From contig LRSR01004095.1 in assembly GCA_001579985.1 (NCBI GenBank), positions 25,408-89,407 on the forward strand: 64,000 nt of DNA, read 5' to 3'. The notes beneath the pieces are model-generated. The model had not been told where the DNA came from. It did not search any database and saw only the letters and a program-made list of their open reading frames with translations. Each line of letters opens with the position of its first letter. Position 1 is the first letter of the stretch. Shown here in pieces: positions 56,887 to 64,000 of this stretch. The translations under genes and the position numbers were made by a program. Source of the stretch: Hypsibius dujardini. Taxonomy: Eukaryota; Tardigrada; Eutardigrada; Parachela; Hypsibiidae.

Positions 56887-58843
56887 GAGAACAACACAAC
56901 ACAGCGCGAGCCATTTGTCTCCGCGCCTTACTCAGGCAATGCAAACCCACTTTTCCATGTATTCCCACTATAATCTTCCCCACTCTGTATTCGCGATCGC
57001 TGTTTTGTTTGCCGAGAAAACTGCTCATGAATGTCTTGACTGCGGAGTTAGGGAAACTTAAAGGTCTGCCTGTCAGTATGTCCGTAGACGCGGGTGTTTG
57101 CATTATGTATAAGAAATCGATGATCTATGATACCCCCACTGTTTTTTCCGCGAGCGAAATAATTCTGAGCGGAGAGTGAGAGACTTGCTAACGGACAGAA
57201 TTTCCCTCTTGAGTCTCGCTCAACACACGAGGGGGAGAAGGAAGGGAGAGGCAAGAGAAAGTCAGGCAGAATAAACAGGCCAACATATTTGCCAAAGTTG
57301 AGTGTTTGCCCAAGCTCCTGTTCCTCCACCCAAGCGCCTGTGCTCGCGAAACGGATCAGCTGGAATAACAGGGGACTCGGCAAAATGAAGACAACTACTG
57401 CGCCCTCGGGGTTCTTGTACTTAGGCTGGATATACGTGCAACGGGAGACAGAGACAGAGACAGACAAACAGACAGACAGGCAGGCAGACCAGCTTCTAAG
57501 GAAAATAAGCAAATGGTGGTTGAAAAAGTATTATTTTGATTCGGCTATTCCGAAACGAAGGCTTTCAATCGCACATACTAAAGCCGATTAGGACCCTTCG
57601 AGGAGAGGCTTTGAGATTTCGGACCATAAGCTTGGCGAAAGAGCGCGATCAAAGCGCCAGAAACGTTTTAATTTGTTTACCTCAAAAATCTACTCACAAA
57701 GTAAAAGGAAACAATAGGAAATCGTTATAGTTACGGATTATGGTTTATGACACGTATTATTGATGCTTCGGTGGTTGCGTGAGGGTGGGACTAACAATCT
57801 TTATTGAGTTGGGAGTTTCATTAGAGTGGGAAATGGGCAGCATTCCATGTTGGGTCGCTGTTGAAAAACTGATAATCGCGCTTTTGATTGATTCGCTACC
57901 GTTTGGTTAGCTTAATATATATATATATAATATAGATAAAAGTCCGTTTGATTGCCGCGCTTCCACTCCATCAGAGGATAAAAGGTTTTATTAATAATAT
58001 TCAACAACCTTGGCCTGGCTAGCTAGAGTTCCCGTTGAAATGTAAGAGTACCTCAACGTTGACCGAAAGATTGACATTCTCTTTTCCTGAATTCATGATG
58101 AATCATTCATGAACCGGTCATTAATTATTACTATAGCACCCCCTTTTTTCAAATGGATAAATTCCGTAAATTATGCTTTTTCATCGGACAAAAAGGTTGC
58201 AGTAATTATGTTTAATGAGCTCTCTAGTTGATCATACGCCCATTAAAGTTCTCTTTATGAATGATCTTCCTGGCGCAGTTAATACACGGTGAACGGGAAC
58301 TTTGATCAGCATGACGGGATACGCTAAGGGCTCTTTCCGGTCGGCAAAAATCAGTACAGTCAACACGTCACTTCCTTTGATGCGCCCACTAGGAGGGTTA
58401 AACGTCTTTTCAGGTATTTACAGACTATTAACTAGACAAATTGGCTTTTTAGAATTATTTTGCCGGACGGATGCACGCGCAGCAGGAGGAGAGAAAATAA
58501 TCGGAGACGCCCGCCTTCAGTGAACGGTGCGACGAGGACGACGGTGGTACAGTAGCTGGTGCTAATGAATGATACTGCTAAAAGGAGGGTCGCCATTCTC
58601 AAGAGAGGCCTGAATGAATTGGACGTCAACATTACTTGCTCCCTCTCAGGGAGACATTTAATGATAACTCCCACAGGAAAGGTGGAATGGTGGTGGATTG
58701 AGAGATGGCCCGTCATTAGGTCTCACCACTCACTATACATTGTGTACAGTACGTGGTACTTTGTGGTGAAGTCCAGCAGCGATTTCTGTTTTGTCGCACA
58801 CGTACTCAACTCAAATGCCGCACTCGATCGCGCTCAGTGAGGG
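56887..58843. other. Intergenic region between the convergent thyroglobulin-repeat and Ly6 genes
   Basis: A short CAGA tract lies at about 57445-57488 and AT-rich DNA near 57.9-58.3 kb. Open frames here overlap on both strands and carry no motifs. No gene is supported. Confidence 0.45.
57445..57488 (+). repeat. Short CAGA tract
   Basis: gagacaga and cagacagg units, one of the few TCTG/CAGA tracts in the window not clearly inside an intron. Confidence 0.75.
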
Positions 58844-60080
58844 TCATATTATTAAGCCATGTAATGGGGCTTGACGAATAAGGTAGTCCCCGCTAATGTA
58901 CGCCACCACCATCGTTAGGATTAGGCATAATGTTAGAAGGAACAAATTGGCCGCAGCCCCGCCGAGTCGCGAAGATCCGTTGCATCCGTCCGTGAAACAG
59001 GCTTCCAGGCAGCCGCGAACGTACCGCTCGTTTAAGAAAAATCCTCCGCAGTGATTCTGTCGCACTATTTCTGTATCGCTCGTTAGGCTTCCCCCGTCCA
59101 GGGCGCACGCTCTAACCACCATGCTTTCACCGGTGTCAGCTGCGGAAAATGAAATATTGCAAATAACACACTTCCGCCAAATAAATAAAGATAGGCCGCC
59201 AGGCAGGCAGACAGACAAACAGAGAGACAGACAGACAGCACAGACGGGCAGGCAGGCAGACGCACTTACAGAAATGTCCTGCTAATTTGAGGCAGGCCGT
59301 TGCAGGGAAGGCAGTAACTCTGGCTTTGCGGGCTCCGTAGCAGCCCCTCTGAAGATAAATGTAAGACCCGTTCGCGAGGATGTTCTTTCCACCATGAGGC
59401 CCGGGCAAGGCGGCTGGATTGGCTGGCGGATCATGGAAGATGGGATCAAAGGGGTCCTCACAGAGCGGATCGTTCGCGGAAAATGATGAGCAGACGTAAC
59501 AGTCAATTTGCAGGGAATCTGTCAACAAAGGAGGCAAGAAAAAATAAACCACACGAGGATATCTTCTCGCACCGACACGTATCCAGTGCCGCCTGGATCG
59601 GCCTCGCTGGCTCGGTCACTCGAGCGGAACGGCAAGTCGTGCATTAGACAGTATTCTATACTAGTTCGACGCTTCCCGCGCGGATCAAAGCTCTTGGTGT
59701 GTTATACGTCAACATACTCATTACTCCCAGCTTCTCCAGGGCTAAGATTGAAGACAAACAAAGTATCGCAGGAAGAGAGTTACGAAGCATGTGACCTGAA
59801 TTATAGCGACAATCTAGATTCTCATAGCGATGCCTTCATTTCGGAGACCATTCAATGTTTGGGTTTCTGTCTGTCTGTCTGTCTGCCTGCTTGTCTGTCT
59901 GTTTGTCTGTCTGTCTGCCTGCTTGTCGAATGCTCTAATCCCCTTTAGTTTTAAAGAAATGCAGTTTAAGTAATGCCAGTTGATTCTTTTCCCCTTACAT
60001 TTGAAGAAGAAAGAAAAGAGTATCACAGACGTGGCACTAATTGTCCGTTGGAGTCGAGGTAACGCCCAATCCCAGTACAT
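58844..60080 (-). CDS. Ly6/uPAR-domain protein, sleepless (quiver)-like, probably GPI-anchored
   Basis: Exons in transcript order 60080-59999, 59518-59270 and 59139-58844 give 208 residues. The first exon encodes a hydrophobic leader (MYWDWALPRLQRTISATSV...). The mature part starts IDCYVCSSFSANDPLCEDPF, the Cys-rich opening of arthropod quiver/sleepless-type Ly6 proteins. It continues through further Cys residues to ACFTDGCNGSS; the Cys-Asn pair closes the three-finger fold. A hydrophobic stretch (NLFLLTLCLILTMVVAYI) follows, as expected for GPI attachment or a membrane anchor; the sequence runs another 16 or so residues past it, longer than most GPI signals. Family members tune ion channels and receptors in neurons. 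The first exon is inferred from phase and hydrophobicity only; exons 2 and 3 are well supported. Confidence 0.7.
59195..59262 (+). repeat. CAGA/CAGG tract, Ly6 gene intron 2
   Basis: Degenerate acagacag and ggcaggca units almost fill this 130-base intron. Confidence 0.85.
59868..59932 (+). repeat. TCTG tract, Ly6 gene intron 1
   Basis: tctgtctg and tgcctgct units lie near the donor end of intron 1. Confidence 0.85.
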
Positions 60081-62539
60081 GATGTGTTAGGACAGTGAGG
60101 GCGAGCCTAGACAAAAAAAACAAAACCCGTTTAAAGATTCATGAGATTGGAAAGAGAAGAGTCGTTGAACGGGGCCTTGGGTCTCTCGCGTGACGTTCAT
60201 CGAATGGCAAGTAGTAGTTGTGTGGCAGAGATATCTAAACGCATTAGGGAAATTAGGCCGGAACACGATCGAGGAACGAAGGGAGGAGAGCGAGCGAGCA
60301 AGCAATCGCCTTGGCTCCTCATCAATCTGCCGTACTGGCAATCCGGCAAAAACCGTGTTTCGCCAGCGTCACATCAAATCGAACCATCGATTATACCGAC
60401 TGACAGTCCGACCGCGTCCGGGTCCGGGCGAGTTCAGAGGCCTAAAGACTTTAAATTAGTTTTAGAGAGTCCACGGTCGCAGAGGCTGCACTTTGGCCAA
60501 GTCCTAATTGGACTTCCCATTGCGCATGTTAAATCAGGGAACGTGGACTGAGTCCTGGGACAGACTATTATAGAGACGGTTTCACTTTCTTAAACATGGT
60601 CTTGCACGCTAAACGAAATTACCGTATGCTTCAAGATACTAAGTTGAAGGACCCAACCGACAAGCATGAATGTAGAAATTACCTGAGACTCGAACCGCCG
60701 ATGAAGAGTAGCACAGGAAGGAAGGAGTAAATTCTCTCACGATTAAAGGAAGATAAAATACAGGCGAATAATCCTGATTCTTTGCAGGATAGTTGGAGGA
60801 CGAAAAGGAGGAAGAAAATCGCTGTGGTTGGCGGTGTGCATTGGTGGGCAAGCGAATATGTTCACAGCCGCAGCAGGTAGGTAGGCCCTCCGTTTTCTTT
60901 CTAGTCAACACGTGCGACTAACAAAGGCTTCCGCTTTTTGTTGTCCTCCTCGATCGGTTCAACAGAAAAATGCCTTCATGAAGCCCGCAGCGGTCCTTGA
61001 GCATGCCAAAGTGCGTACCTCGCTTGAGCACGGCAGGGGATATTTCAAAATAAATCTCACCTCACACTACACACTTCTCTGCAGATCCACGAGCAAATAT
61101 ATACACTCGACCAATGGAAATTTGCATAAATCACAGAATAATGTATAAGGGGGGGGGGAGCTCCAACGAAACGTGACTTTTCTTTCCTCTTACACACAGA
61201 CAGATCACGGCAGAAAGACCTTGTTCTAGAGATGATAGCTGTCTTGCCTCTTTTGCGCCGAAAAGGTGAGAAATAGCAAGTGACGGTAATTACATAGCTG
61301 GGCGAGGGAAGAAAAGAGATGAGAAGGAAGGAAGGGATCTTTTGAGAGACAACGAGTTTTGGGTTTGTGGGAAGCGGAGAGAGAAAGATGAAACACGAGC
61401 CGATAGATCGTAGTAGTACAGCGCGAGTTGTCTGGAGGAGAAAGTTCCACACAACCGATAGCGACAGGGCCTGTTTGTTGTGTGGATGTACCAACTGCAA
61501 CTGGTACTCTTGCCAGCCATACATGTACACATAGTGTACAACACAGGCAGCAAAGAAGGAAGGAACCTCGCCGTTGGCGTTTTTCGTCTTTTTCGCCCTA
61601 GCGCCCCCGCCGTTCTCTCTTTCCCACTTTTCCACTAATGCGGCGATCGGCTCTCACGAAGGAAGAGGAAGGGGAGGCGAGAGGGAGGGAGACCCTACAC
61701 ACGCAGGCACCCTCTCTCCCGATTGTGTACTCGCGTTTTTGATGTTGATTCCCCGAGCATGTATGTGTATTGTAGTTTGATCAGAAGCGGTCGCTCCCTC
61801 CGTCGGTCGTCCCAGCGTCCCAGCGTCCCGCGTCCCGTTGGTGGTCGTAAATGTATCGCCATCGATTTTGGCCTTATAGAAGAATCGAGACGGCTGAGCT
61901 GAGCGCCACCCGGTCCTAAGGGATGAAGGGGTTGTGCTCTTCCGTCTCCCCTGTCCTCTTGAACTATTAGCTTGCGCATTGGTCTCGAGTATGGCGCATG
62001 GCGCGGTCGATGGGGCCGCTGATATCTCGCCCTCCCCACTCCCCTCGACCGACGGCTCAGTTATTGGAGATGATGGGGATGAGCAGCATGAAGAGATTCT
62101 GCATGTGTATTCTCACTCCCTCCAGATCGAATGATCACTTTTTTGAAGGCATATATTGGCAAATTATTACAGTGTGTTCGTCGTGGTGTTTGATCGCGCT
62201 GTTATCTTGCTGATCAGGATGGAAGAGCTCAATCCGCCAAAGGCACATTTGGCAATGTACATCCTTATAAAGCAAGTCTTAATAGTTCACGACTAACAAC
62301 ATTAGAAGTAGGATATGCCAGCTGCTTTGTAGCCCATTGCTAATGATTATTGAGCGCAGGCGCCATCTAGCGGGTGTCGAAAGAAACTCGCCTTTCCACT
62401 GTCCAGCAAGTGTAATAATCACTGTGAGACTTCGTCAAATTGCGAGATTCTTTATGCCTGCCAAGAAAACTGTTAAATCGAAATAAAAGAAATGTTTTAA
62501 CGGTAAAAAAGTCACGGAAGTTTACAACTGACATTTGAA
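60081..62539. other. Unassigned region upstream of the Ly6 gene
   Basis: Open frames reach 136 codons (60141-60551, plus) and 192 codons (61057-61635, minus), but they are overlapped by other frames, are compositionally biased and lack motifs. Purine/pyrimidine-rich stretches occur at 61.2-61.7 kb. It may hold the Ly6 promoter and the 5' region of a gene outside the window. Confidence 0.4.
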
Positions 62540-62660
62540 TTAACTCGTTAACGCTCAATAGAATGCTGTCGCATTTTACACGATCCGACTCCCACCATGA
62601 CTCGATAACGGGTCGGACCGTAACCGTACTCGGAGTAGGTTGAGCGTTATCCAACCCCGT
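62540..62660 (-). repeat. Dispersed repeat, copy A
   Basis: On the minus strand this block aligns by eye with copy B at about 63790-63930: a shared core of the form cgag[tc]acggttac, then gagtc-rich words and [gc]aaaatgcga[ct]agc. Both copies have the same orientation and encode a similar S-T-V-T-V-R frame. The family is unknown; it is probably a non-autonomous mobile element. Confidence 0.5.
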
Positions 62661-62936
62661 GTTCAAGTTGGCGCTCAAACTAGTAATCCCGTATTGTTCG
62701 CAATTTTAGGACATAATGTTCTCTATCTCCCATTCGTTCCACAAAGCGTTGACGTTTTCAGAAGAAAATATTTCGGTTTTAAATTGTTTGTTTTACCAAT
62801 AGCATCTGAGAATGGAACTTGCAACGCTCTATTTATTACGGAGTCGAAAAGTCATCAGTAGCAGTTTGTTCTATCGAATTCGTGCAGAAGTCAATCGGAG
62901 AAAACGTGTAGATGATTTCTAGAAATACGAAGACTC

Positions 62937-63125
62937 GTGGAAAGAGGGATCATTTGCCTTCTACCGCCTGAGCAATTTCGAACGCTGGCGGTATTTTCCT
63001 TACAAGAAAAAGATATCCGCCGACTGCAACTTGCCCTGAAAATTCCGGATGTGATTCGTACAAAAGAACGCGACCGAGCGATCGGGTTTGAAGCGCTATG
63101 CATCTTGTTGCGTCGCCTATCTTAA
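62937..63125 (+). pseudogene. Remnant of a PIF/Harbinger-like DDE transposase
   Basis: A frame open over 62 codons ends at TAA 63123-63125. It reads as the N-terminal region of DDE_Tnp_4-type transposases: LPPEQFRTL, DIRRLQLALKIPDVIRTKER, then IGFEALCILLRRLS, which matches the G-x-EALCILLRRL-[AS]-YP block I recall from Harbinger-like elements of fungi and animals. No catalytic DDE region follows, so this is a fragment. The frame upstream of 62937 is broken. Confidence 0.5.
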
Positions 63126-64000
63126 TACGATACTTAATCCTAATACGATCTTGAACAGCACGGACGCTTGGTGGGCGAAGAGAACAGCTGCAAATATCCA
63201 TTGTAAAAAAATCAAATTAGAAAAAGCTCAAATTCAACCAATGAATCTATCACATGATGATTCAGTTACTCACAGGCACATTGTTCAGATTTTCTACGAT
63301 CTCCTTCCAGATGTTAGCCTAATTTCCGTCGGAGACGTATGGATTGTGCTTAGAGACTTCTTGCAGCAGAATCAAATCATGAAAGCGGTTGATGGTGCGC
63401 TTGGCCATTTTTAATTCCAGAACAAATTGGTGTGCAAATTAAAAAAAGCGCGGATAAAAATGTTCTTTTGAAAGAAAAAACGGAGCGGAGCGTCCGCTCT
63501 GTTAAACGGAGCGGAATTATACAGTAAAAACAGCAGTTTCAGTGCACCCCAGTAAAATGCTCATAACATTTGATCGGCAACGTTTGTCAAGTCATTTAAA
63601 GTCTCAAAAAATAGCTAAAAGAATTCTTTATTTGTTGTAATAAAGCTTTTTTATGAATAAGCAGAGATATGATTCGGGAGAGCCGCAACTTGACTACGAC
63701 TCGATGTGTTTGAGTCGTAGACTACAGGCTGGACGGTCCGACTGGAGTGAGTCATGCACGACAGGGGTGACTCATCCAGCCCCAGTCGTGACCGGAGTCG
63801 GGCCGACCAAAAGCGATAGCTTTCTAATTGAGCGCTATCGCATTTTGCCCGAGACGAGTCCGAGTACGACTCAAGAGCCAGTCGTACTGTAACCGTGCTC
63901 GAATCACAGTGAGCACTATCGCTGCCCGTCCCCGTAGAATTTTCCCGACTGAATTGTTTTGGTTTTTTAAAATACCGCCAATTGGTCAAGACCATAGACG
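63126..64000. other. Unassigned right edge
   Basis: A plus-strand frame at 63088-63414 includes a hydrophobic/acidic segment HIVQIFYDLLPDVSLISVG but no recognised domain; it could be more of the transposon remnant or an exon of a gene running out of the window. The remainder includes repeat copy B and short gagcgg-rich palindromes near 63480-63520. Confidence 0.35.
63790..63930 (-). repeat. Dispersed repeat, copy B
   Basis: This is the counterpart of copy A (62540-62660), about 1.2 kb away in the same orientation. It is preceded at 63690-63720 by a short inverted repeat (ctacgactc ... gagtcgtag). Confidence 0.5.

Noticed and set aside
60141-60551. 136-codon plus-strand open frame upstream of the Ly6 gene
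   Set aside because: A minus-strand frame overlaps it, and it has no recognised motif and no signal of splicing.
61057-61635. 192-codon minus-strand open frame
   Set aside because: It has biased composition over pyrimidine-rich DNA, other frames overlap it, and it has no domain or splice context.
1-64000. tRNA, rRNA or CRISPR features
   Set aside because: I looked for tRNA-type GGTTCGA boxes, rRNA-like conserved blocks and regularly spaced direct repeats with unique spacers, and found none that hold up.

Overview
This is a eukaryotic, animal-type window. Genes are split into many short exons by mostly small GT-AG introns (about 60-700 bp), genes sit 0.5-3 kb apart, and a 79-base run of N marks a draft assembly. 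The gene set is metazoan and looks ecdysozoan: a Hox3-class homeobox gene, an RFX factor, an apolipophorin-type lipoprotein, an ecto-nucleotidase, an SSBP/Ssdp cofactor, Rab3, a probable CREB coactivator and a sleepless-like Ly6 protein. A tardigrade is my best guess from the compact genome and the Hox3 sequence. That is inference only and other small ecdysozoans remain possible.

Layout. 1-6.4 kb: Hox3 upstream region with a 5'UTR exon ending near 4592 and a 1.8 kb leader intron. 6.4-8.4 kb (+): Hox3, four coding exons. 10.4-14.0 kb (+): RFX, whose 5' part is lost in or before the N gap. 15.1-27.7 kb (+): a 24-exon gene for a 3,079-residue large lipid transfer protein with a vWD domain and a vWA-like tail. 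28.2-31.4 kb (+): NTPDase (CD39-like) with two possible 3' ends, one apparently membrane-anchored. 33.4-36.5 kb (+): a type I membrane protein with two LolA-like repeats. 37.2-40.2 kb (-): SSBP with its LisH exon. 42.2-43.1 kb (+): a small four-helix LAPTM-like protein. 44.7-46.4 kb (+): Rab3. 49.3-51.0 kb (+): CRTC-like coactivator with an exact SIK/14-3-3 motif. 52.7-54.0 kb: a degenerate mariner. 55.8-56.9 kb (+): secreted protein with three thyroglobulin type-1-like repeats. 58.8-60.1 kb (-): Ly6/sleepless-like protein. 60-64 kb: mostly unassigned, with a PIF/Harbinger-like transposase remnant and a dispersed repeat.

These genes do not form one pathway; they look like ordinary neighbours in a compact genome. 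Three common threads exist: transcriptional regulators (Hox3, RFX, SSBP, CRTC), secretory or membrane proteins (lipoprotein, NTPDase, LolA-like, LAPTM-like, thyroglobulin repeats, Ly6), and many intronic TCTG/CAGA tetranucleotide tracts. The most unusual structures are a 44-bp perfect inverted repeat, a 452-bp hAT-like element built from AACCGG-type words with an 8-bp target duplication, a homeobox split inside codon 50, and the NTPDase alternative tail. Exon coordinates were derived by hand from splice-site consensus, reading-frame continuity and remembered family motifs. No alignment was run.
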